Assembly: GCA_003987775.1 (NCBI GenBank)
Contig: RXJD01000098.1
Coordinates: 1-34,300, forward strand
Origin: Mycobacterium sp.
Lineage (GTDB): Bacteria > Actinomycetota > Actinomycetes > Mycobacteriales > Mycobacteriaceae
Reading direction: 5' to 3'
DNA length: 34,300 bases
In this document: positions 1-7,887 of the stretch, piece by piece
Numbering within the stretch: position 1 is the stretch's first letter
Layout of the letters: the number at the start of each line of letters is the position of its first letter
Position numbers and translations under genes: made by a program
Notes under the pieces: model-generated
The model's database searches: none
Told to the model about the DNA's origin: nothing
The model's input: the letters and a program-made list of their open reading frames with translations, nothing else

Positions 1-1008
1 CACCTCGACTGGTACCACCAACTGGCCCAGCAGGCCGGCCAGGAATGGTACAGCGAACGCCAACTCGACTGGTTCCACCGCCTTCACTGGGAAATCCCCA
101 ACCTGCGCGAAGCGCTACAGTTCGCACTGGCCGCCGCGCCGCCGGTGGCGCTGCAGATGGCCACCAGGCTGTATCGCCCGTGGACCGGCCTGGGCAAACT
201 GCAGCAGGGGCGCCGCCGAATCGAGCAGGCGCTCGACGCCGAACCCACCGCAACCGCGCTGCAACGACTACAAGCGGTCAACGCTGCGGCCGAACTGGCG
301 TTTCTGCAGGCCGACATCCCCTCCCTGGCCGCTCGGCAGGCCGAGGCACGCGAACTGCTTGCAGGCGTGACCGACCGCAATGCGATCGCCAACTTCACTG
401 TCAACGACGCAACCCTGGCGTTGCTCACCGGCCAGCTGGAACTCGCGCAATCGCTGGCCCAGGAGTCGTTCACCGGCACCGGGGAATATTGGGTGCGGAT
501 CTTCGCCCTACTCGTGATGACCTGGGCGGCCGCGGCCAATGGTGACGCACAGACCGCGGTCGCCCACGCCGAGCACGGCCTTGCCCTGTCCGAAGCCCAC
601 GGCCACGACATCATCCTCCGGACGTACCTTTGGGCAGCCCTGGCGCTCGGCCGCATGGTGCTGGGCCAACTCGAATCCGCCGAGCAGGCAGTCCGGGAAG
701 GTTTGCAACTGTCCAGGATGATGAATGACACCGTCTCTTGCGTCACTTTCGTGGAAGCGGCAGCCTGGATCGCCGCGGCCCGGAAGGAAGCATGGCGTGC
801 CGCGGTCCTGACGGCCGCAGCTGCCACTATCAGCCGGTCCGTCGGCGCTGATAGCGCGGTCTCGGCGAATGTAGGTCAATTCCACGAAGCATGCGAACAC
901 CAAATACGTGAGCAGCTCTCACCTAGCGAATACCGGACCGCAACCAACGAAGGCAGATTGCTGTCCCTCGACGAAGCCATCGCCATCGTTCTGGATGAAG
1001 CTGCCTGA
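1..1008 (+). CDS. LuxR/AfsR-type TPR regulator, C-terminal part (5' end outside window)
   Basis: The frame is open from base 1 to a TGA at 1006-1008, so the start lies upstream of the window. The first residues, with HLDWYHQLAQQA and the WFHRLHWEIPNLREAL block, match the junction between the NB-ARC-like ATPase and the TPR region in the large mycobacterial regulators of the Rv0386/Rv1358/Rv2488c kind. The rest is an Ala/Leu-rich helical repeat region. In those relatives a LuxR-type helix-turn-helix usually follows the motif seen here as LSLDEAIAIVLDE. In this gene the protein stops four residues after it, and I see no helix-turn-helix coding in the following bases. It is therefore either a family member without the DNA-binding domain or a C-terminally truncated one. 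The part upstream of the window (cyclase or ATPase domains) cannot be judged. Confidence 0.8.
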   Translation, partial: HLDWYHQLAQQAGQEWYSERQLDWFHRLHWEIPNLREALQFALAAAPPVALQMATRLYRPWTGLGKLQQGRRRIEQALDAEPTATALQRLQAVNAAAELAFLQADIPSLAARQAEARELLAGVTDRNAIANFTVNDATLALLTGQLELAQSLAQESFTGTGEYWVRIFALLVMTWAAAANGDAQTAVAHAEHGLALSEAHGHDIILRTYLWAALALGRMVLGQLESAEQAVREGLQLSRMMNDTVSCVTFVEAAAWIAAARKEAWRAAVLTAAAATISRSVGADSAVSANVGQFHEACEHQIREQLSPSEYRTATNEGRLLSLDEAIAIVLDEAA

Positions 1009-1044
1009 TCGATCACGTCCGATCTGGTGGCGGCCACACGGATC

Positions 1045-1218
1045 TCAACGACCAGGCATCAGCAGCTGACCCGATACTTCGATCGAGGATCCATTAATTT
1101 GCGGTGGCAGATTCGACGCACACGATAGTGGGCCGATACCCGACGCCGTAATCGTCGTCAGTACCGCCAAACCGGCGACGCGTGTGACAAGCATCCGTGC
1201 CTTGCGCCTGTCGCTCAT
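1045..1218 (-). CDS. Small putative exported protein (57 aa)
   Basis: The ATG at 1218 is preceded by GGAGTGGAG with suitable spacing. The 57-residue product has a basic start (MSDRRKAR), a hydrophobic segment (LVTRVAGLAVLTTITASG) and then a polar tail with QINGSSIEVS, which looks like a signal peptide followed by a very short mature part. A Cys follows the hydrophobic stretch (GPLSC), but the context is not a good lipobox. I do not recognise a family. It may be a genuine small secreted mycobacterial protein or the stub of a truncated one. The Shine-Dalgarno sequence and the signal-like N-terminus are the only support. Confidence 0.45.
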   Translation of the reverse strand: MSDRRKARMLVTRVAGLAVLTTITASGIGPLSCASNLPPQINGSSIEVSGQLLMPGR

Positions 1219-1934
1219 GGACTCCACTCCGTTCTTTTCTTCGGATCATCTCATCGAACTCGATCACATCCTGGGCCGCACCCATTCGCCATTCGGGTCG
1301 CGTTCGCCCCTACCATCGGGGCGCGCTGATCGACAGGATCCGGCACCGCACAATTTGTCGCAGCAAACGCAATTAAGACACCGCACTAGCTCTCTGCACT
1401 CCGCGACAGGTTCCCCTTTCTGCCTGTAAGGCCTCCAGCCCAGCAGCTCTTTGATGGTAAGTCCGTACCTTTCGCGGGAGAAGAGAAACCTGCACAACCG
1501 CCATCAAAACAGGAAATAGTGAGACTAAGCTGTCACATCTATGCCATAAGCGCCTCGCGTGAGGTGCACCCGTATCGTCGGTTCCCAACCAGGGCCGGAC
1601 GACCTGCGAAGGTCGCGGTCGCCGAATATGCATTGCCGCGGCCGGTGCCACGTTGGGGCTTGCCGGAGGCCGATGAACATGCAGGCAAAAGCCCATCCGG
1701 TCGGTGGTCCGTCACCGCTGACCGGACCCGTCAATCGCACACGTCCGAGTCGGGAAGCGTCTTCGCCCCGCATACTGGTTAAAACAAAAACGTCGCAACA
1801 AAGAGCGCGACGTATCGGGTTCTGCAATACGGTACCAATTGCGACCACACATCCTCAAATAGCTCAATAATTCCTCGTCAACAGGCCGAATTACCCCCTT
1901 CACGGGCCTCGCATGAGGGTCGTAGGATAACGCG
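1219..1934. other. Gene-poor stretch upstream of mmpL
   Basis: About 700 bases without a reading frame I can support. Short frames exist on both strands, but none has a recognisable protein, a good Shine-Dalgarno site or a signal peptide. By eye the base composition becomes poorer in GC towards the right end and this continues into the first part of the mmpL gene, which contrasts with the flanking genes. It probably holds the regulatory region of the mmpL-sqdB-sqdX cluster and possibly remnants of a past insertion. Confidence 0.4.
1923..1928 (+). promoter_or_regulatory. Putative -10 element of a leaderless mmpL transcript
   Basis: TAGGAT lies six bases before the ATG at 1935. No Shine-Dalgarno sequence is present. 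This spacing is what is expected when transcription starts at the A of the start codon, a common arrangement in mycobacteria. No convincing -35 hexamer is seen. Confidence 0.4.
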
Positions 1935-4900
1935 ATGCCTGGCCGTCCCGTTTCGCACGAACAAGCGAAGCCAGGTGGACTTTTTGATCAGATTGGCAAA
2001 TTTGTCATCCGGAGACCAGCATTAATCATCGGGCTTTGGCTGGTGACAACGGCAATATTATTCGGAACGCTGCCGTCATTACATTTACAGGCCGTAAAAC
2101 ACCAAGAAGCGCCGTTGCCGAATGACGCGCCCTCGGTAGCACTCAGCAAGCAGATGGGGCGAGCCTTCCATGAAATAGAAGGCGGATCGCTCCTGCTGGT
2201 GGTCTTGACCGATGAGCGGGGCCTCAGCCCGAGTGATGAGGACGTCTATCGCGGTCTCATCAAGAATTTGCGGCAAGACACTCAGGACAAAGTTCTGGTG
2301 CAGGACTTCCTGACCGTGCCGGCGCTCCGCCAGATATTAGAAAGCACCGACAAGAAGGCATGGAACCTACCGATCAGTTTCCCGGGCGAGGGGCCCACCG
2401 CGGAAACACAGCAGGCTTACCGGCATATAGCCGAAATCGTGAGAAGCTCGGTCGCGGGAACCACCCTGAGCGCTAGCCTCAGCGGGCCGGTGGCAACCAT
2501 ATCCGACTTCCAGCAGCTGGGCGAAGATGATTCCCGAGTAATCGAAATCGGCACCGTATTGTGTGTTCTCGCAATACTTTTCACCATTTATCGCAACCTC
2601 GTGACGATGCTGCTGCCGGTGGTCACGATCGGCGCTTCAGTGCTGTTCGCCCAGGGGACGCTGTCGGCTCTGTCCGACCACGGTTTGGCGCTGAATATGC
2701 AGGTGGTGGCCTTTATCAGTGCGGTGATGATCGGCGCCGGGACGGACTACGCGGTTTTCCTCATCAGCCGGTATCACGACTACGTCCGGCAGGGCGTCGA
2801 TTCGGACCAAGCGGTCGAGCGAGCATTGTTGTCCATCGGCAAGGTGATCGTCGCTTCCGCCGCCACAGTCGCCATCACTTTTCTGGCGATGGTGTTCACC
2901 CGACTGAAAGTCTTTTCCGCCGTTGGACCGGCGACCGCGATCGCGATCGCGGTGTCACTGCTGGCGGCGGTGACGCTGCTGCCTGCATTGCTGGTGCTGG
3001 CGGGCCGGCGAGGCTGGATTCATCCGCGGCGCGAATTGGCGAGCAGGTTCTGGCGCCGGTCGGGCACGGCGATCGCGCGGCGACCCGTCACCTACCTCGC
3101 CGGCAGCCTGGTGGTTCTGGTTGTCCTGGCCGGATCTGCAAGCCTCATCCACCTGAGCTTCGACGACGTCAGATTCCTGCCCCGCGATGTGGGCAGCGTG
3201 GTCGGGTACGAGCAGATCAACCACCACTTTCCCATGAATACGATGACGCCGGCCGTTCTCCTCGTGCAATCGCCGCGCGACTTACGCACCCCGGCTGCGC
3301 TGGCTGACCTCGAAGAGATGGCCCGCAGGATCAGCGAGCTGCCCGACGTCGCCGTAGTACGAGGCCTCACACGGCCTACCGGCGAAACGGTCGAACAAAT
3401 GAAAGCGTCGTTTCAAACCGGCGAAGTGGGCAGCAAACTCAGCGACGTATCGACCACGATCGGGAACCGCGCCGGAGACCTCGACACGCTCGCCGGAAGT
3501 AGTCACCAGCTGGCCGGTGCGCTTGCCCACGTGCGCGAGCAGCTGATCGGCGCCGCATCCGGGGCGGACCGGCTCATCACCGCAGTTGAGGAATTGAAGG
3601 CTTTTCTCACTACAAACCAGACACGCCAACAGCTGGTGAACGCCGGACAGATCGTCGGCCGAATGGCGGCACTGAGCAGCAATTTGAGCACCACAGTGGC
3701 GAGCGCTCAACAAATTGCCAGGTGGGCGGATCCCATGGTTCCCGCCCTGACGTCCAGCCCCGTCTGTAGTGCCGATCCCGGATGCGTCCGCTCGCGCACG
3801 GAATTGGCGTCGCTCGTTCAGGCCGACAAAGATGGCACCCTCGCATCGGTCGCGGCACTGGCGGCGAGCTTTCGAGAGAATCCCGATCCCAACACCGTCT
3901 CCCAGACGATGAAGCAATTCGAGCAGCAACTCGGTGTGGCCCTCACCATATTGAGAACCATGGATGGCCTGCGGGGCCGGGTGGCGCAAATGACGCTCGG
4001 AGCCGACACTCTCGCGCAGGGCAGCGCGGCGGTGGCCGAGGGAGTTCAGCAGTTGGTCGATCGGACCAAACAGCTCGGGACGGGACTGAACGAAGCCTCC
4101 ACATTCCTGTTGAGCATCAAACGCGACGCGCGCACCAGGTCGATGAACGGCTTCTATGTTCCGCCGCAGTTCATGAGTCGCGCGGAGAATTTCAGCGGCG
4201 CGGGAATTTTCATCTCCGACGACGGCCATTCGGTGCGCTACTTCATTCAGAGCGCGCTCAACCCCTTCACTACGTCCGCGATGGATCAGATCTCGAGGAT
4301 CACCTCGGCCGCGCGTTCGGCTCAGCGCAATACCGAGTTGGTGGACGCATCGATCGGGCTGACGGGCATCACAGCCGGCCTCAAAGACATCCATGACTAC
4401 TACCGCAGCGACATGGAGTTCATTGTCATCTCCACCGTCGTCATCGTATTTCTCGTTCTGGCTGCACTACTGAGGGCAATCGTCGCGCCGCTCTACCTGA
4501 TCACGTCGGTCTTGATTTCCTACCTATCAGCCCTGGGACTGAGCGTCATCGTCTTTCAACTGCTGCTGGATCAGCAGATGCATTGGAGTTTGCCGGGGTT
4601 GTCTTTTGTCTGCTTGGTGGCGGTGGGCGCGGACTACAACATGCTCCTGATATCCCGAATTCGGGAAGAATCGTCCGACGGCGTCCGCCTGGGAGTTGTC
4701 CGAACAGTGGGCGCCACTGGCGGCGTGATCACATCGGCCGGGATGATATTCGCCGCTTCGATGTTCGGACTGATGGCGGCGAGCATCGGCACGGTAGTTC
4801 AGGCAGGTTTCACCATCGGTATGGGAATCCTCCTCGATACTTTTCTCGTACGCACTGCGACGGTGCCGGCTCTGGTGGCAATCATCGGACGAGCCAGCTG

Positions 4901-5288
4901 GTGGCCTGGGGAACGCGCAGGCAAATGGCTCCGGAATACATCAAACGCCTTGGCATACCAACTCTCTCGCGGGAGCCGCGGGCTCTCCGGTCGCGTTTCC
5001 GGCCCCGCTGACAAGCGCTGCATGCCGGGAACCGTTACCAGCTCTGTTGAACCACCCAAGCCGGGCGCAGCCGCCGTCATCAGTGGTCTGCTGCAAAGCC
5101 GTTCCGGGATACACGCCCTGCCGTTGTTCGCATGCAACCACGGCACCCAACCGCCGCCCCGACGGTCACAATCTCGACGATCAAGGCCCAGGAATAAGGC
5201 ACAAGAAGTCAGCAGGCCGGACGCGGATTTCGTGCAGCACGCGTTACCGCTTTTTTGTCTCATCGAGGCGCCGATCACAGCCAACTGA
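1935..5288 (+). CDS. mmpL: MmpL-family RND lipid transporter (1117 aa)
   Basis: The protein has the MmpL plan: a first membrane helix near residues 25-46, a periplasmic porter domain to about 195, a five-helix membrane bundle to about 365, another helix near 385-405, a large second periplasmic domain (about 410-810) whose middle is rich in heptad-like Ala/Leu/Gln helices, and a last membrane bundle near 830-1000. The conserved proton-relay Asp-Tyr pairs are D271-Y272 (GAGTDYAVF) and D900-Y901 (GADYN). At 1117 residues it is in the size range of the longer glycolipid MmpLs such as MmpL8 or MmpL12. No mmpS lies beside it. The two downstream genes encode sulfoquinovose-lipid enzymes, so by analogy with MmpL8 and sulfolipid-1 the inferred cargo is their product. 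The tail carries HALPLF twice (residues 1060 and 1102). The start of the gene is unusually AT-rich for this window. Confidence 0.93.
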   Translation: MPGRPVSHEQAKPGGLFDQIGKFVIRRPALIIGLWLVTTAILFGTLPSLHLQAVKHQEAPLPNDAPSVALSKQMGRAFHEIEGGSLLLVVLTDERGLSPSDEDVYRGLIKNLRQDTQDKVLVQDFLTVPALRQILESTDKKAWNLPISFPGEGPTAETQQAYRHIAEIVRSSVAGTTLSASLSGPVATISDFQQLGEDDSRVIEIGTVLCVLAILFTIYRNLVTMLLPVVTIGASVLFAQGTLSALSDHGLALNMQVVAFISAVMIGAGTDYAVFLISRYHDYVRQGVDSDQAVERALLSIGKVIVASAATVAITFLAMVFTRLKVFSAVGPATAIAIAVSLLAAVTLLPALLVLAGRRGWIHPRRELASRFWRRSGTAIARRPVTYLAGSLVVLVVLAGSASLIHLSFDDVRFLPRDVGSVVGYEQINHHFPMNTMTPAVLLVQSPRDLRTPAALADLEEMARRISELPDVAVVRGLTRPTGETVEQMKASFQTGEVGSKLSDVSTTIGNRAGDLDTLAGSSHQLAGALAHVREQLIGAASGADRLITAVEELKAFLTTNQTRQQLVNAGQIVGRMAALSSNLSTTVASAQQIARWADPMVPALTSSPVCSADPGCVRSRTELASLVQADKDGTLASVAALAASFRENPDPNTVSQTMKQFEQQLGVALTILRTMDGLRGRVAQMTLGADTLAQGSAAVAEGVQQLVDRTKQLGTGLNEASTFLLSIKRDARTRSMNGFYVPPQFMSRAENFSGAGIFISDDGHSVRYFIQSALNPFTTSAMDQISRITSAARSAQRNTELVDASIGLTGITAGLKDIHDYYRSDMEFIVISTVVIVFLVLAALLRAIVAPLYLITSVLISYLSALGLSVIVFQLLLDQQMHWSLPGLSFVCLVAVGADYNMLLISRIREESSDGVRLGVVRTVGATGGVITSAGMIFAASMFGLMAASIGTVVQAGFTIGMGILLDTFLVRTATVPALVAIIGRASWWPGERAGKWLRNTSNALAYQLSRGSRGLSGRVSGPADKRCMPGTVTSSVEPPKPGAAAVISGLLQSRSGIHALPLFACNHGTQPPPRRSQSRRSRPRNKAQEVSRPDADFVQHALPLFCLIEAPITAN

Positions 5289-5351
5289 TACGGGGCGGGA
5301 AAAAGAACGGCTGAACGTGGGAATCCCCGCCTCAGCTACCAACACATCAGC

Positions 5352-5358
5352 AAAGGAG
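5352..5358 (+). promoter_or_regulatory. Shine-Dalgarno site that places the sqdB start at ATT
   Basis: AAAGGAG sits seven bases before ATT at 5366. Reading from this ATT gives (M)KIIVLGGDGFCGW, the complete first beta strand and GxxGxxG loop expected for the family. No ATG, GTG or TTG lies between the in-frame stop at 5312 and the TTG at 5381, and starting at that TTG would remove the beta strand. Confidence 0.65.
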
Positions 5359-5365
5359 TTCAATC

Positions 5366-6604
5366 ATTAAAATAATCGTCTTGGGTGGCGACGGCTTCTG
5401 CGGATGGCCATGCGCCCTCAATTTGTCCGACGCCGGCCATGACGTCGTCATCGTAGACAGTCTTGTGCGCCGCAAGACAGATATCGATTTGGGCGTCAAG
5501 TCGCTGTCGCCGATTGCCAACATCTTCGAACGCTTGGAGGCATGGGCACGGACCGGCGGAAATCCCATCAGGTTCGTCCAACTCGACATCGCGACAGAGT
5601 ACGAGCGGTTACGGGACCTACTCAAGCGGGAACGTCCGGATTCGGTGGTGCACTGCGCCGAACAGCGTGCCGCTCCGTACTCGATGAAAAACCCTGCGAC
5701 CAAACGCTATACAGTGCACAACAACGTCAACGGCACGCATAACCTGCTCTGCGCAATCGTGGAGACGGGACTCGATATCCACGTTGTGCACTTCGGCACC
5801 ATGGGCGTGTACGGGTACGGCGGTCTGCAGAACGGCTCGATCCCCGAAGGTTACCTGGAGGTCGAGATAGCCGGCGGTGGCCACGGTCCGTCCCGGCGGG
5901 AAATCCTTTACCCCGCTGACCCGGGAAGCGTTTATCACATGACCAAGTCGCTTGATCAGTTGCTTTTCTATTTCTACAACAAGAACGATCGTATTCGGAT
6001 CACCGACCTGCATCAAGGAATTGTCTGGGGCACGAATACGGTACAGACGAAGCGCCACCCGAAGCTGATCAACCGTTTCGATTACGACGGCGACTATGGA
6101 ACGGTCCTCAACCGTTTTCTGATGCAGGCAGCTATCGGCTACCCACTGACGGTGCACGGCACCGGAGGACAGACCCGCGCATTTATTCATATCAGTGATT
6201 CGGTGCGCTGCGTACAGTTGGCGCTCGAGAATCCGCCGCACAATCAAGACCGGGTGAACATCTTCAATCAGATGACCGAAGTCCACCGGATCAGGGACCT
6301 GGCGGTGAAGGTGGCTGAGCTGACCGGTGCGGAGATCAGTTATCTGCCCAACCCGCGCAAGGAAGCGGTCGAGAACGACCTGCAGGTCGAGAACCGGCAC
6401 CTGCTGGACCTCGGGTTGAAGCCGACAACCCTGAGCGACGGCTTGATGACTGAACTTGTCGACGTTGCTAAGCGCTTCGCCTATCGGTGCGACCCCGCTC
6501 GGGTGCCATGTACGAGCGCCTGGGTCGGCCCGGCAAATGTCAGTGGAGAGGTCGCCGAACCCGCATTGACAGCCCCCTTGGGCGCACTCACATCGGAGAT
6601 ATAG
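5366..6604 (+). CDS. sqdB: UDP-sulfoquinovose synthase (SqdB/SQD1 family), rare ATT start
   Basis: This extended short-chain dehydrogenase would convert UDP-glucose and sulfite to UDP-sulfoquinovose in the cytosol. The match to plant SQD1 and bacterial SqdB runs end to end: GGDGFCGW, the family signature around LVRR...LGVKSLSPI, HCAEQRAAPYSM, the NAD-site loop, T145 in FGTMGVYG, Y190 and K194 in YHMTK, TDLHQGIVWG, RFDYDGDYGTVLNRF, PLTVHGTGGQTRAFI, FNQMTE and PNPRKEA. These blocks are far more specific than for a generic NAD-dependent epimerase, because the RR and the GQTR segments bind the sulfite and nucleotide ends. The length, 412 residues, is normal. It lies 77 bases after mmpL and 88 before the sulfolipid-synthase-like gene. 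The start is inferred as ATT (see the ribosome site), which may limit translation. A related sugar-sulfonate synthase for another glycoconjugate is the main alternative. Confidence 0.9.
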   Translation: MKIIVLGGDGFCGWPCALNLSDAGHDVVIVDSLVRRKTDIDLGVKSLSPIANIFERLEAWARTGGNPIRFVQLDIATEYERLRDLLKRERPDSVVHCAEQRAAPYSMKNPATKRYTVHNNVNGTHNLLCAIVETGLDIHVVHFGTMGVYGYGGLQNGSIPEGYLEVEIAGGGHGPSRREILYPADPGSVYHMTKSLDQLLFYFYNKNDRIRITDLHQGIVWGTNTVQTKRHPKLINRFDYDGDYGTVLNRFLMQAAIGYPLTVHGTGGQTRAFIHISDSVRCVQLALENPPHNQDRVNIFNQMTEVHRIRDLAVKVAELTGAEISYLPNPRKEAVENDLQVENRHLLDLGLKPTTLSDGLMTELVDVAKRFAYRCDPARVPCTSAWVGPANVSGEVAEPALTAPLGALTSEI

Positions 6605-6692
6605 AGCAGCGCATGTCCGTGCAATGCATCCCCGCCGCGGCATTTACCGCCGATATCGCTGGTTTTTGCCTACCCGACGTGAGGTTCACTTG

Positions 6693-7859
6693 ATGCGTAT
6701 TTCGATATTCACAGATAATTTCGTGCCGAAGGTCGACGGCATCGTCACCCGTCTCACCATGACGGTGCAGGCCTTGATTGACGCCGGGGATGACGTGCAG
6801 ATTTTCTGCCCCGACGATGCGCCGTCCACCTACCACGGGGCGGAGATCGTAGGTTTGCCGTCCGTCCGATTACCGTCGTACCCCGAGGTGAAATTGGCGC
6901 TGCCCACGCGCACCGTTTCCGCGGCGTTGAACCGATTTCAGCCGGATGTGATCCACGTGGTCAACGCATTCGGGCTGCTGGGCGTGGGGGGCATCTGGTT
7001 CGCCAAGCGCAAAAAGATACCGCTGGTCGCCAGCTACCATGTCGACCTGCTGAAGTACGCCGACTTTTATCGGTGGCCCGCGCCGGTGAAACGGGCCAGT
7101 TGGAAACTCGTCCGAGCAGCTCACAACCAGGCAGCACTCACACTGTGCACCTCGACACCACTGGGCGCAGACCTCCGCAGCAGTGGTGTCCAGCGCGTCA
7201 CCAAATGGCCGCGCGCTGTGGACACCGAACTATTCCATCCTCACCGCGCCTCGTCGGAATGGCGCAATCGGCTGCTGGGAACCCATAGCGACAATGGCGC
7301 ACTTCTTCTCTACGTCGGCCGGCTGGCCGTGGAGAAGGAGATCGAACAAATGCGTCTCGTGCTCGATGCGTTGCCCGACGCCCGGTTGGCGCTGGTTGGC
7401 GACGGCCCGCACCGAAGACAACTCGAAAGGCATTTCGCCGGAACCGCGACCACGTTCCTGGGGTACCTGAGCGGTGAACAGCTGGCGGCGGCCTACGCCA
7501 GTGCCGACGCGTTTGTGCTGACCTCCTGCACCGAGACACTCGGCCTGGTGCTGCTGGAGGCCATGGCGGCGGGCTGCCCCGTAATTGCGGCCAATCGAGG
7601 CGGTATTCCTGACGTCGTCCAGGACGGCGTCACAGGTTTCCTGTACGAACCCGGCCGTCCCGGTGACTTGGTCGCGCAAAGCAAACGGCTGTTGAGCAAC
7701 GCCGCGCTGCGCCAGGCGATGAGCCGGTCTGCGCGCCAGGAAGCCGAGCGGTGGTCCTGGAAATCAGCCACAGACGAGTTGCGCCGTCAATACGTGCGGG
7801 CTGTCGGCGCGACCCCCACGCGCCGCCGCTTGATCGCCAGCGGTGCGTCGACGGTGTAG
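6693..7859 (+). CDS. sqdX: GT4 glycosyltransferase, sulfolipid synthase-like (SqdX/SQD2)
   Basis: SqdX/SQD2 transfers sulfoquinovose from UDP-sulfoquinovose to diacylglycerol at the membrane. The 388-residue product resembles it along both halves of the GT-B fold: an N-terminal acceptor domain with the FTDNFVPKVDGIVTRL loop, FxPDVIHV and SYHVDLLKY, then the donor domain with KWPRAVDTELFHP, LLYVGRLAVEKEI, LVGDGPHRRQLE, and the EX7E motif E281/E289 in TETLGLVLLEAMAAGCPVIA followed by GGIPDVV. The ATG at 6693 has GAGG eight bases upstream. GT4 mannosyltransferases such as MgtA or PimB' share much of the donor domain, so on sequence alone the sugar is not certain. Its place directly after a UDP-sulfoquinovose synthase makes sulfoquinovose the best donor. 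The acceptor lipid is unknown. Confidence 0.85.
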   Translation: MRISIFTDNFVPKVDGIVTRLTMTVQALIDAGDDVQIFCPDDAPSTYHGAEIVGLPSVRLPSYPEVKLALPTRTVSAALNRFQPDVIHVVNAFGLLGVGGIWFAKRKKIPLVASYHVDLLKYADFYRWPAPVKRASWKLVRAAHNQAALTLCTSTPLGADLRSSGVQRVTKWPRAVDTELFHPHRASSEWRNRLLGTHSDNGALLLYVGRLAVEKEIEQMRLVLDALPDARLALVGDGPHRRQLERHFAGTATTFLGYLSGEQLAAAYASADAFVLTSCTETLGLVLLEAMAAGCPVIAANRGGIPDVVQDGVTGFLYEPGRPGDLVAQSKRLLSNAALRQAMSRSARQEAERWSWKSATDELRRQYVRAVGATPTRRRLIASGASTV

Positions 7860-7862
7860 GGA

Positions 7863-7879
7863 CCTTTCCGAGCGGAAGG
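7863..7879. terminator. Weak hairpin between convergent sqdX and meaB
   Basis: CCTTTCC and GGAAGG can pair around GAGC with one bulged T. It lies in the 28-base gap between the ends of two convergent genes. No T tract follows. It could be a weak bidirectional terminator. Confidence 0.3.
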
Positions 7880-7887
7880 CACGGAGG

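Noticed and set aside
3282-4394. 370-codon open frame on the minus strand inside mmpL
   Set aside because: Shadow of the MmpL coding sequence in GC-rich DNA; no family motif, and the plus strand is clearly coding.
5618-6643. 341-codon minus-strand frame opposite sqdB
   Set aside because: Antisense of a gene with unmistakable conserved motifs; product has no recognisable domain.
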